From an uncultured Dorea sp. (GTDB taxonomy: Bacteria > Bacillota > Clostridia > Lachnospirales > Lachnospiraceae), in the NCBI RefSeq assembly GCF_934294775.1, contig NZ_CAKRAH010000005.1:1-64000 (forward strand): a stretch of DNA of 64,000 nt. The letters are read 5' to 3'. The translations under genes were made by a program, and so were the position numbers. The notes under the pieces are model-generated. The model ran no database searches, was not told where the DNA came from, and saw only the letters and a program-made list of their open reading frames with translations. Positions 28,231 through 37,446 of the stretch are shown here, in pieces. The stretch's first letter is position 1. Each line of letters opens with the position of its first letter.

Positions 28231-28259
28231 ACAGCAGGAAATCCATGATTTCCTGCTGT
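28231..28259 (-). terminator. terminator of rhaD
   Basis: ACAGCAGGAAAT/ATTTCCTGCTGT around a 5-base loop; on the minus strand followed by TTTTTCC. Confidence 0.85.
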
Positions 28260-28277
28260 ATCCACAATACAATTGTA

Positions 28278-29099
28278 TTATTTTTCATATAAAAACTCTT
28301 CCGGCAATGTAACATTAAAATCTTTCGCCAGATGTCTGAAATTATCCGGTGTGATTGTCTGCAGCTTATCAGGTCTCATAGATAACATCTTGACAAGAAT
28401 CTCTGCTGACTTCTCTGCTGTATGCATAAGTCCGAATGTCAGATCAAAATCTTCTCCGGCTGCAAACATTCCATGATGCGCCCAGATGGCAAGATCATAT
28501 TTCTTCATAAGTTCACTTGTTGCCACTGCAATTTCTCTTCCGCCCGGAACCATCCACGGAACTACACCGATTCCAGCCGGGAATACTACAGGGCACTCGG
28601 TTGCCATTTCCCACAGTTCTCTTGTAAAGACCTTATCTTCAAGCGGAAGAACAAATGTGAGGGCAATAATGTTTGTTGTATGTGCATGATACACTACTCT
28701 GTAATCCGGATTCTGCAGTTTCTTTACTTCAAGGTTCATAAGGTGGCTAGGCAGCTCGCTTGTCGGTCTTCCGCCATTCACAAGTCCCCATACAATACGG
28801 TAATTCTCACCTTTTTCATCGAGCTCTATCATACAGATCGAATCCTCCGGCTTGATTATTACATTTCGGAAATATTTTCCACTTCCTGTCACAAGGAAAT
28901 ATTCTCCGGCAAGATCCGGTACGGTTGTTCCGATCGGCTGCCACTCTTTTAGTTCAAAGTTTTCTTTGACAGACTCTACTTCCTCAGACTTCACACGATA
29001 GGAGAGATTACCGCCATTTCTCTCATGCCATCCCTGCTCCCATCCGTCATTTGCCATACGTATAAATCCTTTTACAAATTCTGCATCTAAAAATTTCAT
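28278..29099 (-). CDS. rhaD: rhamnulose-1-phosphate aldolase
   Basis: RhaD splits L-rhamnulose-1-phosphate into dihydroxyacetone phosphate and L-lactaldehyde. The 273 residues include the substrate segment RNGGNLSYR, the zinc ligands of HAHTTNIIALT (His pair about residue 141) and WAHHGMFAAG. The length is normal. AGGTGAGG precedes the ATG. It looks intact, but its usual partners beside it are broken (rhaB stub, symporter and araC remnants), so the pathway cannot work from this locus alone. Confidence 0.95.
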   Translation of the reverse strand: MKFLDAEFVKGFIRMANDGWEQGWHERNGGNLSYRVKSEEVESVKENFELKEWQPIGTTVPDLAGEYFLVTGSGKYFRNVIIKPEDSICMIELDEKGENYRIVWGLVNGGRPTSELPSHLMNLEVKKLQNPDYRVVYHAHTTNIIALTFVLPLEDKVFTRELWEMATECPVVFPAGIGVVPWMVPGGREIAVATSELMKKYDLAIWAHHGMFAAGEDFDLTFGLMHTAEKSAEILVKMLSMRPDKLQTITPDNFRHLAKDFNVTLPEEFLYEK

Positions 29100-29254
29100 G
29101 ATATTTTCCTCACCTTATGACCATTTTTTTCTGTCATGCCGTTCGGGAAGCGGTAGATCTCTTCAAGCACCATCTTTCCGTTTTCCATGTGTGAAAGCAT
29201 ATGCCTGCCACTTGAGGCGCCAATGTCGACAGCCAGATAATATCTTGTATCCAT
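29096..29254 (-). pseudogene. rhaB: rhamnulokinase N-terminal stub
   Basis: From an ATG with AAGGAAG upstream, 52 codons encode a clear FGGY-kinase start (YYLAVDIGASSGRHMLSH) followed by EEIYRFPNGMTEKNGHK, the rhamnulokinase N-terminus. The frame then runs into the rhaD ribosome site and stops in an ATGA overlap with rhaD. A normal RhaB has about 480 residues, so nearly nine tenths of the gene is deleted, with the join near 29,115. Confidence 0.85.
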
Positions 29255-29318
29255 ATGTGACTTCCTTTCATTTTTATTCCATATCCTTAGTGCTTCATTC
29301 GTTATACTAAAGATAACA

Positions 29319-29372
29319 AAAATAAGGACAGTTTTTTAGAACCTCATTAGTTCAAAAAACTGTCCTTATTTT
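29319..29372. terminator. terminator after the araC remnant
   Basis: Near-perfect arms AAAATAAGGACAGTTTTTTA... and complement around CTCATTA. On the minus strand it ends the transcript of the deleted symporter/araC region. Confidence 0.8.
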
Positions 29373-29378
29373 CTGTTC

Positions 29379-29536
29379 TTATTGTTTTTTATCTTTTATA
29401 TTTGCTTTTCTGTATTTGTGCGGTGTCATTCCATACCGTTTTTTAAATTGCCTGAAAAAATAACTTTGATTCTCATACCCGACATCAAGAGCTATTTCTT
29501 CAATCGAAAGCTTTGTATCACACAGCAGATGAACCG
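29379..29536 (-). pseudogene. 3' end of an AraC-family regulator
   Basis: The last 50 codons or so of an AraC/XylS regulator remain: the second helix-turn-helix LSIEEIALDVGYENQSYFFR and KKRYGMTPHKYRK, then a stop at 29379. There is no start. Upstream the sequence joins directly to symporter sequence in another frame (about 29,536). Given the surroundings, this was probably the rhamnose regulator. Confidence 0.8.
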
Positions 29537-30295
29537 CCAATAACAGAAATCATTGTCTGCGTAAATCCATCGTTGTAACTTCCCAGCACATAATTACAGA
29601 AATATACCAGACTGATATTTCTGATACTGCTTCCCATTGTATAGATCAGAAAATAGAAATAGATGAGAAGCATATATTTATCCGTAAAAATGGCCCGGAT
29701 CTGCTTTTTAAACGGAACAGCATTTTTTTCGTTACTCTGTTGATTTTCAAGCGTAACTCTCTCTTTCGTAAAAAAATACTCCAATAATGTTAATGGAAGA
29801 ACGATAATTGACAGAACACTCATAAATGTGATCCATTTTCCATTATCCGCTCCTATTACAGGCATGATGATCATCGGGAATACCAGTGCCACAAGAATTC
29901 CCGACATCACAACCTGCGCAATCTGATGCATTCGGTACAGTAAATAACAAAATGCCGGCAAGCGTAAGCAGCGGAGCTGATAAGAGCAGCCATGGACGTG
30001 CTTTGCCTTCCGAAGTATGCGTATGGTCTATTGCATACCCTATAGCAACATTTGTAATCGCATCCAGAATCTTAGAAATAACAGGAAAGATCACAAGAAA
30101 TGCTCCGCCCCATACTTTCGTCAGTTTCAGGACATCCGTGTAATACACATTTAGATAAGTTCCCAATACCGCGTTTAACAACAACGCACCCGTAGGACCG
30201 AGCAAATAGCCAAACCATTTTTCCGCTTTTCCTACATCTGAAGTGCGGACCTTACTTTGTATGATTTTATTTGTCCAGATTTTAGGATTCTTCAT
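29537..30295 (-). pseudogene. GPH-family cation:sugar symporter, internally deleted and truncated
   Basis: From the ATG at 30295, about 121 codons read as the N-terminus of a GPH-family symporter ([51 protein letters not shown]). Near 29,930 the frame shifts: family sequence resumes as [20 protein letters not shown] after a gap of roughly 60 residues, and runs to TQTMISVIGG before joining araC sequence. Normal length is about 450; only about 260 codons remain. It probably carried rhamnose. Confidence 0.8.
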
Positions 30296-30432
30296 GTCTC
30301 TTTTCCTTTCCCATCTATTTTACAGTGACTAAATTCTATCTCATTGCTTCTTACATTTCTTATATAATTATATTATTTTCTATATAATCATATTTTTTCA
30401 GGCAGCTACACACACGGTATCGTAGAAAAGCA

Positions 30433-30486
30433 AAAAGTCGGTTGTAATTTACTAATGTATATGTTAGTAAATTACAACCGACTTTT
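30433..30486. terminator. bidirectional 54-bp hairpin
   Basis: Perfect 23-bp arms (AAAAGTCGGTTGTAATTTAC...) around an 8-base loop. It ends the PD-(D/E)XK gene 17 bases after its stop. Confidence 0.9.
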
Positions 30487-30502
30487 CAGTTTATGTCTGG
30501 TT

Positions 30503-32200
30503 CTATTCTTCGATTTTCATCATAACCTTGCATTTCTTTTTATAACATGCAATTCCATATTTTATAATCTTATGGATTCCTTCCTGTTCCAGAGATTCTG
30601 TATATCTAATATCTGTGATCTGTTGAAGTGCATTTTCACATTCTTTTTCCATATTTCCGTCAGATGCGTATTTCACCTCTATGACAATTCCAACATCCCC
30701 ATCCTCAATCCTGATCAAAATATCACTGAATCCATCTCCTGATTCCCTGTTTGACATTACAGACCAGTTTTCTTTGAATCCGAGAATTCCAAGAAGCAAT
30801 CCATGATAGAAGTTCTCTTTCGTTGGTTTCTGCACAAAAGTATCTCTGATACTGATAGTTTTCTTCATATAATCTGTGAAAATCCTTTCGACTTTTTCCG
30901 GATTTTGTTTTAATAATGCATCACAAAATTCGCCAACGGTTTTTCCATCCTCTTTAATGCTTTCTTTAAACATCTTTAAGATATGATTCGTAATGATATT
31001 TCGTATCTCCCGGTTTGGAATTACCAGATTATATCTGTCCCCAATCGGTTCTCCTCTCTGTGTCAGATATCCGGTCATGAAGAGCGTACTCCACAAATTA
31101 TCGATAGAAGAATACAATTCCTTATAGGTCAGTTCTGGATTAATTTCTTTCTGGACAATCCCTCCGTTCACTAATTGTTCCAGTTCCATTTTTGTCAGTT
31201 TATGTGGCTCATTTACACTTTCGATAAAATGACTGATCACACTGTTTCCGCTTGTGTTCGCCCAGTAATTCTTTGGTGTAAGCCTTGGATCTGTCCGATG
31301 ATCACTACAGAAATTAATGACATCCCACGGACAATAAACTTCTACATCGCCAAACCGATAACCATCGTACCATGCTTTCACTGTCTCATAATAATCTTCC
31401 TGCCCATAATACTCAAGGAGTTCTCTTACTTCGCTATCTGTAAATCCAAATGTCTCATCAAAGCTTTTATCTGTAATTGAATAAATTTTGAAATTGTTAA
31501 GCCCTGTAAAAATACTTTCTTTTGCAACCCTGAGACAGCCCGTTAAAATTGCAAACTTCAGACTCTTATTCGTTTTCAAGCCGTTCTCAAACAAGTTACG
31601 GATAAGTAATACCATCTCATCATAGTAGCCGTTTTCATTCGCTTTTGCCAGCGGAACATCATATTCATCAATGAGCACAATCACTTTTTTCTCGTAATGT
31701 TTCTCCAATAATTCTGTGAGTTCCCTGATACTATATACCAATGAATCATTTGACATTTCTTTTTTCTTCAGTTGCTTTAATAGTTCCTGATCTGTCTCGT
31801 CAAGTTTTGAACTCTCGGAAAGAAATGCCAATCTACGTGCTTCTTCATTGATTGTTTTAACCAGAAAGCCCCGTGCTTCCTCATAAGTTGTACCATTAAT
31901 CCCTTTCAGACTGATGGAAACCACTGGATATTTTCCCTGATATTCTTCACACAATTTAAGATTATTCGATATCTCTAATCCATCAAATAATGCTCTCTTA
32001 CTTCCGATTTCAAAGAAATGCTGAAACATACTCATATTCAGAGATTTTCCAAAACGTCTTGGACGTGTAAAAAGATTTACTTCTCCCCATTGTGCAAGCA
32101 ACTGCTCGATCAATCTTGTCTTATCTACATAATAAAAATCTTCCTGTCGAATCTTTTCAAAATCTTCGATTCCGATTGGAAGTTTCTTTAATTCAGCCAT
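30503..32200 (-). CDS. AAA-ATPase-like / PD-(D/E)XK nuclease protein
   Basis: The 565-residue protein has an N-terminal AAA-ATPase-like domain (LPIGIEDFEKIRQEDFYYVDKT; P-loop TRPRRFGKSLNMSM about 46-59; Walker B-like VIVLIDEYDVPLAKA) and a C-terminal PD-(D/E)XK domain with GFSDILIRIEDGDVGIVIEVK. Members occur in many near copies in gut Firmicutes and Bacteroidetes; function is unestablished, and they are often thought to be selfish or defence-related. AGGAGG precedes the ATG. It sits alone between decayed genes, which fits acquisition by transfer. Confidence 0.9.
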   Translation of the reverse strand: MAELKKLPIGIEDFEKIRQEDFYYVDKTRLIEQLLAQWGEVNLFTRPRRFGKSLNMSMFQHFFEIGSKRALFDGLEISNNLKLCEEYQGKYPVVSISLKGINGTTYEEARGFLVKTINEEARRLAFLSESSKLDETDQELLKQLKKKEMSNDSLVYSIRELTELLEKHYEKKVIVLIDEYDVPLAKANENGYYDEMVLLIRNLFENGLKTNKSLKFAILTGCLRVAKESIFTGLNNFKIYSITDKSFDETFGFTDSEVRELLEYYGQEDYYETVKAWYDGYRFGDVEVYCPWDVINFCSDHRTDPRLTPKNYWANTSGNSVISHFIESVNEPHKLTKMELEQLVNGGIVQKEINPELTYKELYSSIDNLWSTLFMTGYLTQRGEPIGDRYNLVIPNREIRNIITNHILKMFKESIKEDGKTVGEFCDALLKQNPEKVERIFTDYMKKTISIRDTFVQKPTKENFYHGLLLGILGFKENWSVMSNRESGDGFSDILIRIEDGDVGIVIEVKYASDGNMEKECENALQQITDIRYTESLEQEGIHKIIKYGIACYKKKCKVMMKIEE

Positions 32201-32396
32201 TTGTATCCTCCTTTCAGTTAAAACAAACTCTGTCCCTATTTGGCTCTTGCTATTCTATCAATATATTCCTCAAAATCGGCAAAAACTGATTACTCGACAT
32301 CTCTCTGGTCTTTTCTGGAAAATTTTGCCAAATCCCTTGTAATTATGATATGCTTAAATAGCCGCGACTCCTTCCGGTAGAAGGGAGGTGAAATCT

Positions 32397-32483
32397 GTGG
32401 ATGTTCTAATTTCTTTTATTGTCTCCGTAATGGCAGGTATTGTTAGCTACTTTATTTGCAAATGGTTGGAAAGAGACGATTAG
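32397..32483 (+). CDS. 28-residue hydrophobic peptide, type I toxin-like
   Basis: GTG at 32397 with GGGAGGTG 7 bases upstream starts a 28-codon frame: an N-terminal membrane segment (VLISFIVSVMAGIVSYFI) and a charged CKWLERDD end. Small proteins of this pattern are common in Firmicutes and resemble holin-like type I toxins. A strong terminator follows 45 bases later. No antisense RNA gene can be proven, but the strand opposite 32,484-32,528 has room for one. Confidence 0.6.
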   Translation: MDVLISFIVSVMAGIVSYFICKWLERDD

Positions 32484-32527
32484 CGGCACCAGCCTAAAGG
32501 TATAAGCCACCTTACATAACGGAATAG

Positions 32528-32560
32528 AAAAAGCTCAGAGGTCACGACTCTGAGCTTTTT
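32528..32560. terminator. terminator after the small peptide gene
   Basis: AAAAAGCTCAGAG/CTCTGAGCTTTTT around GTCACGA, then CTTTTTCC; symmetric enough to work both ways. Confidence 0.85.
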
Positions 32561-32665
32561 CTTTTTCCTGCAGAAGTTTGATCTGTAGAAATCTAATTTC
32601 TTTTATTAGCTATTATCAGAATATGCCATACAGGATAAAAAGTCAACTTGAAAATATAAATTTTT

Positions 32666-32836
32666 TTAAAGTTTTTCTTTATTCCTCCACTTCAATATGA
32701 TACTCTCCAGCCACTGTTTTACTTCTTCATTTTCCTGTTCTTTCTCACGTTTCGTCTGTCCGGTGAACATCTTCGCCATCTCATTCAAAGAAATATATCG
32801 ATCATCTTCTGGATTCCTCAAAAAGGATTTCCTACT
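32666..32836 (-). pseudogene. C-terminal gene fragment of unknown family
   Basis: About 56 codons end at a stop at 32666: NPEDDRYISLNEMAKMFTGQ, then a Lys/Glu-rich helix and VKQWLESIILKWRNKEKL. Upstream a stop codon follows at once and the sequence changes to araC-like material on the other strand. It looks like the tail of a longer gene whose front was deleted. I do not recognise the family. Confidence 0.4.
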
Positions 32837-32847
32837 GCACTACGGAA

Positions 32848-33598
32848 TATGGTATTTTTTTCTGCTCATTGAAGGTCGATTATCCGAAAAACGGAACGAT
32901 TGTTTTTGGACCTCTGACGAATATTCCGTACACAGAATCTGACCCGCAGCAATTATACCGGGACTACACAGTTCCAAATAATGACTGTACCGGCTTTCAC
33001 CGGTTTCTCCGTCAGATTCCCTGCCTTTCTATGAATTCATTATTGAAAAAATGTCTGTTTTTTAATTATTGTCTTCATGGAGAATTGCTGACTCTGGATC
33101 AGTTGATATCTTCAGATGCCTCTATGCAGACCACGTTAACAGATGCCTCTTTACTTGAAGAAACTTACCAGACGAAAGAAAATGAACAGCACAACCAGAC
33201 TTATGCCATTGAGGAACAGATTCTAAATCTTGTAAAGACCGGTAACTATCAGGGATTTAAAAACATAGAATTCAGTGACAGCAATTATCATCTCGGTGTT
33301 ACTGGTTCTACCGCACTTCGTCAGCTGAAGAACAACATTATCATTACGACAACTCTCTGTACCCGGGCTTCCATAGAAGGTGGTCTGGATTATGACAGCG
33401 CATATCAGCTCTCCGATTATTTTATCCGGGCTTCCGAGAGATTGAACAGTATCGAGAGACTATATGATCTTCTGTCAAAAGTCGGCTATACTTTTGCCGA
33501 AAAAGTGGCGGACGCAAAAACACCCGTCTCTACGGACGGGTGCATTCAAAAAGCAATTCGGAATGACTCCGAACGAATACAGGCGCAGGCGGTCATAA
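32848..33598 (+). pseudogene. AraC-family regulator with deleted DNA-binding domain
   Basis: The front encodes a regulator sensing domain of the YesN/AraC type (KNGTIVFGPLTNIPYTESDP; ILNLVKTGNYQGFKNIEF; YQLSDYFIRASERLNSIERLYDLLS). At about 33,540 the frame breaks and family sequence resumes one frame over as AFKKQFGMTPNEYRRRRS and a stop, which is the very end of an AraC protein. About 80 residues with both helix-turn-helices are missing. The 5' end also lacks a start. A hairpin CACCCGTC/GACGGGTG lies exactly at the join (33521-33542). Confidence 0.75.
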
Positions 33599-33613
33599 AC
33601 CGTCCTGCGCCTG
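33580..33613. terminator. GC-rich terminator hairpin
   Basis: CAGGCGCAGG/CCTGCGCCTG enclosing GGT..ACC; overlaps the end of the araC pseudogene and serves the convergent hydratase gene. Confidence 0.7.
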
Positions 33614-33648
33614 TTGTTTATTTTCCCTGGTATATCTATATCTTTTCT

Positions 33649-35928
33649 TTATCCTCTGTAATAATTGATCAGACATCCTTTCAGGATGATCTCTCTTTCT
33701 GCATCGGTCATATCACCAAGCTTAAGTGTGATCTCTTTCAAAGAATCTCCAACCACATAAGCCTTGATCTCAGCGTTCTTATCTTCTACCGCTTTTCTGA
33801 TCTCCGGTACGAAGATGTAGTCGCCGTTCTTGAAGCTTAAGTTCTCATGGTCTTCCTCTGTGATGAATGGAAGCATACCCCAGTTAATCAGGTTCGAGCG
33901 GTATCTCTTGGTTGCGTATTCGTTGGCGATATTAGCCCAGCCGCCAAGTACCTTCTGGCAGGATGCTGCCTGCTCTCTTGCAGAACCATCTCCCGGTTTT
34001 ACTGCAAAGATCGTACTTCCGATTCCGAGATTACCTTTTCCTGTCTCCGGATATGTATCATGGATCTTATCCATAACAGGTTTCAGTTCGTCTAATACTT
34101 CTAACGGACACTGTCCTGCTTCAATTGCTTTCTCAGCTTTCTGTACTTCTTTTGCACGGCCTACGTATGCAGGATCTTTTCTTGATAATGCGAATTCTGC
34201 AAGACCCAGAGGATTTGATCTGTAAGAAGATGTCTCTCCGGATGGGATCAGCTCATCTGTTGTTGTTACCGGATCGTGGATCTCAGATACCACTTTCAGG
34301 AGTAAGTTCTCCGGAAGTGCTGCCATTGCAGGCCAGTCTTTGATGTTTGGTCCGAATTTAATCTCTACGGATGGATCTGCTACGCCATGGCTGTCAAATA
34401 CACGGTTTGCGTAAATGTTCTTGTCAAAGTGATAAGTCTGTCCTTTATATTCCACATCCATATCAGTTGCAGGTCTAAGGAATCCCTTATTGGCTGCTGT
34501 TGCTGCGATGGAACGTGCATCCATAAGTGCAACGGATGCGATCTGTCCGCTCTGAAGCTTGGAACCTTCACGGTTCGGGAAGTTTCTGGTTGAGTGGCGG
34601 ATAGAGAATGCGTTGTTCGCAGGTGTATCTCCAGCACCAAAGCATGGTCCACAGAATGCTGTCTTCACGATCGTTCCTGCTTCCATAAGGTCAGCAACCG
34701 CACCATTCTTAACAAGTTCCATGTAGATTGGTGTACTTGCCGGATATACGCTGAATGTAAATTCATCGGAACCGATATAGTGTCCTTTGATGATGTCTGC
34801 TGCAGCACAGATATTTTCAAATCCACCACCGGCACATCCTGCGATGATTCCCTGGTCTACGTATAACTGTCCGTTCACGATCTTATCCTGTAAAGAGTAG
34901 TTGACTGCTCCGTCAAGGCTTACGAGCGCTTTCTGCTCTACATCGTGAAGGATGTCTTTTAAGTTCTTTCTTACTTCATCGATTGTGTATACATTAGACG
35001 GATGGAACGGCATTGCGATCATAGGTTTGATCTCACTTAAGTTTACATATACCATGCCGTCATAGTAAGCAACATCTCCAGGATTCAGCTCTTTATAATC
35101 TTCGCTTCTTCCGTGGATGTCGTAGAATTCTTTGATCTTATCATCTGTCTTCCAGATAGAAGAAAGACAGGTTGTCTCTGTTGTCATAACATCGATACCG
35201 ATACGGAAGTCTGCGCTTAACTTGCTGACACCAGGTCCCACGAATTCCATAACCTTATTGTTGACATAGCCATTGCCAAATGTAGCTCCAATGATCGCAA
35301 GTGCCACGTCCTGTGGTCCGACACCTTTCATTGGCTCGCCATCTAAGTAGATTCCGACTACGCCCGGCATCTTGATATCGTAAGTCTTATTTAAAAGCTG
35401 TTTTACAAGCTCCGGTCCACCTTCTCCCATAGCCATGGTTCCAAGTGCTCCGTAACGTGTATGGCTGTCTGATCCTAAGATCATCTTGCCACCGCCTGCT
35501 AACATCTCACGGGCGAACTGATGGATAACTGCCTGATGAGGCGGTACATAGACTCCACCGTATTTTTTCGCACAGGTAAGACCAAACATGTGGTCATCTT
35601 CGTTGATGGTTCCTCCAACCGCACAAAGTGAGTTATGACAGTTTGTCAGTACGTATGGAATCGGGAATTTTTCAAGGCCTGAAGCTCTGGCCGTCTGAAT
35701 GATTCCGACAAATGTAATATCATGGGATGTCAGCTTATCGAATTTGATCTGCAGACGTTCCATATTTCCTGATGTATTATGTGCTGCAAGAATATTATAA
35801 GCCATCGTATTCTTTGCAGCTTCCTGTGGAGTTACTTCTTTTCCTGTCTTCGCAGCAACTGCTTCTTTTTCTTCTACAATTTCTGTTCCATTCAGTAAAT
35901 AGACTCCCTTGTCATATAATTTCAGCAT
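33649..35928 (-). CDS. aconitase-family hydratase
   Basis: A 759-residue aconitase-superfamily enzyme, with iron-sulphur ligands in [17 protein letters not shown] and [10 protein letters not shown] segments, the [20 protein letters not shown] motif and a C-terminal swivel domain with [12 protein letters not shown]. The arrangement is that of the group related to E. coli YbhJ rather than classic AcnA. Substrate may be citrate/isocitrate or another hydroxy acid; no citrate synthase or isocitrate dehydrogenase gene is adjacent. AGGAGG lies 8 bases before the ATG. A CdaR-type regulator lies directly upstream in the same direction. Confidence 0.88.
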   Translation of the reverse strand: MLKLYDKGVYLLNGTEIVEEKEAVAAKTGKEVTPQEAAKNTMAYNILAAHNTSGNMERLQIKFDKLTSHDITFVGIIQTARASGLEKFPIPYVLTNCHNSLCAVGGTINEDDHMFGLTCAKKYGGVYVPPHQAVIHQFAREMLAGGGKMILGSDSHTRYGALGTMAMGEGGPELVKQLLNKTYDIKMPGVVGIYLDGEPMKGVGPQDVALAIIGATFGNGYVNNKVMEFVGPGVSKLSADFRIGIDVMTTETTCLSSIWKTDDKIKEFYDIHGRSEDYKELNPGDVAYYDGMVYVNLSEIKPMIAMPFHPSNVYTIDEVRKNLKDILHDVEQKALVSLDGAVNYSLQDKIVNGQLYVDQGIIAGCAGGGFENICAAADIIKGHYIGSDEFTFSVYPASTPIYMELVKNGAVADLMEAGTIVKTAFCGPCFGAGDTPANNAFSIRHSTRNFPNREGSKLQSGQIASVALMDARSIAATAANKGFLRPATDMDVEYKGQTYHFDKNIYANRVFDSHGVADPSVEIKFGPNIKDWPAMAALPENLLLKVVSEIHDPVTTTDELIPSGETSSYRSNPLGLAEFALSRKDPAYVGRAKEVQKAEKAIEAGQCPLEVLDELKPVMDKIHDTYPETGKGNLGIGSTIFAVKPGDGSAREQAASCQKVLGGWANIANEYATKRYRSNLINWGMLPFITEEDHENLSFKNGDYIFVPEIRKAVEDKNAEIKAYVVGDSLKEITLKLGDMTDAEREIILKGCLINYYRG

Positions 35929-35971
35929 GTTCTGATCCTCCTACTATCGTGTTATAAATGTCTGAACAGGA

Positions 35972-37057
35972 TTATACTTTCATGTATTTCATATGATCTG
36001 CCACCATCATGGCAATCTTAAATGTCAGTGCATCTTCGAATACACGGACATCCAGTCCCGTCTTCTTCTGAATCTTCTCTAAGCGGTACACCAGTGTATT
36101 ACGGTGTACATACAGACGTCTCGCCGTCTCCGAGATATTCAGATTGTTATCAAAGAATGTATACACGGTTGTCAGTTCTTCTTCTTCAAATATATCAACC
36201 GCCCCGTCTTTAAAGACTTCTTGTAAGAACATCTCACACAGAGATACCGGAAGCTGATGGATCAGCCGTCCGATTCCAAGTTCATTATATGCCAGGATCT
36301 TACGCTCTGTATAGAACACCCTTCCTACTTCCAGAGCCATGTCTGCTTCTTTGTAAGATTTGGACACATCCTTTAATTCTTCCACGATCGTTCCGTATGC
36401 TGCTCTTACGCTGACCATTGCTTCCATATTCAGCGTGGTAACCAATTCCTTTGCAATCTGTTCTACCTGCGGATAGTCGTCGGTCGACTGTAGGGATTTC
36501 ACCAGGATGATATGTTTTTCATCTATTGCAGTTACGAAATCTTTCGTGCCCGTTGCATATAGTCCTTTCAAAGTCTCCTGAACGAGGATATCTCCTTCAT
36601 TCTTTGGTTCAATTACGAATACAACTCTTCTTAGCTCCGCCGGGATCTTCATCTTCTTCGCCTGGTTATAAATATCTACTAACAGCAGATTGTCTAACAG
36701 AAGATTCTGAACGAAGCGGTTCTTATCCATCCGTTCTTTGTAGGCATAGAGCAGGTTACGGATCTGGCTTGCTCCCATACGGCCCGCCATCTGCATCCCT
36801 TCGGTATCGCCTTTTAACATTAATATATAGACCTGGTCTCCGTCTTCATAGACACGGAACATTCCGATCCCATCTTCGATCATCTCTTCCGGCTCTGAAG
36901 TGTCTTCGCGGAAATCCTGAATCTGGCTTTCGTATTCTGTCAGATTCTCACTGGTTCTTACCATGCAGAGTCCCTGCATATCCCATACCGCACAGTCGAA
37001 TCCTGTAATCTCAGCAATATCCTGTACTGTCTTGTGTAATATCTGATTCGATAACAC
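35972..37057 (-). CDS. CdaR/PucR-family transcriptional regulator
   Basis: The 361 residues show an N-terminal ligand domain of the sugar-diacid regulator type (ILHKTVQDIAEITGFDCAVWD), a middle GGDEF-like domain and the C-terminal PucR helix-turn-helix (FFDNNLNISETARRLYVHRNTLVYRLEKI). The start is GTG with GGAGG 7 bases upstream. It lies 43 bases before the hydratase gene, so it may control that gene; a TATAAT inside its 3' end could give the hydratase its own promoter. The ligand is unknown. Confidence 0.9.
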   Translation of the reverse strand: MLSNQILHKTVQDIAEITGFDCAVWDMQGLCMVRTSENLTEYESQIQDFREDTSEPEEMIEDGIGMFRVYEDGDQVYILMLKGDTEGMQMAGRMGASQIRNLLYAYKERMDKNRFVQNLLLDNLLLVDIYNQAKKMKIPAELRRVVFVIEPKNEGDILVQETLKGLYATGTKDFVTAIDEKHIILVKSLQSTDDYPQVEQIAKELVTTLNMEAMVSVRAAYGTIVEELKDVSKSYKEADMALEVGRVFYTERKILAYNELGIGRLIHQLPVSLCEMFLQEVFKDGAVDIFEEEELTTVYTFFDNNLNISETARRLYVHRNTLVYRLEKIQKKTGLDVRVFEDALTFKIAMMVADHMKYMKV

Positions 37058-37136
37058 TGGGTATCCTCCATTTCGGTTTTGTCTCTTTGCATACTTGTAT
37101 ACAATTTAGTACGCTAATGAGTTGCATTACGAATTC

Positions 37137-37164
37137 ATTATAGCAGATAATTCCGCTACAGCAA
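37137..37164 (-). promoter_or_regulatory. promoter of the CdaR-like gene
   Basis: On the minus strand TTGCTG, 16 bases, TATAAT. The start point would lie about 75 bases before the GTG. Between them the mRNA leader contains the dyad TTGTATACAA, a possible operator. Confidence 0.5.
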
Positions 37165-37349
37165 GTATATTTTTCAAAAATATATGTAATCCCATGCAAC
37201 TTTCCTTTTTTTATAGTTCCATTTTTTTATATTTTTAAAATTCTGTCAACAGAAGGGGGCTAAAAAATCATTCCTACAATCTACATTTCCCACAAATCAT
37301 GACATATATCTTGTAGAAAGCATTTTCAAGACTCACTCTGACATGAAAA

Positions 37350-37381
37350 AGGACCTGACGAAATTTTTACCGCCCGGTCCT
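37350..37381 (-). terminator. terminator of the msmX-type ATPase gene
   Basis: AGGACC/GGTCCT stem with GGGCGG and CGTCAG inside; on the minus strand followed by TTTTTC. Between it and the regulator promoter (37,165-37,349) nothing else is seen. Confidence 0.7.
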
Positions 37382-37446
37382 CTTCCTTTATATCTTTTCC
37401 GCAAGCTCCTGCGGATTGCATACTGGTTATTTTAAAACACTCTATA

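Noticed and set aside
33599..33840. Continuation of the araC pseudogene frame into the hydratase gene
   Set aside because: The frame beyond 33598 is antisense to the hydratase C-terminus; the real AraC ending lies one frame over and stops at 33598.
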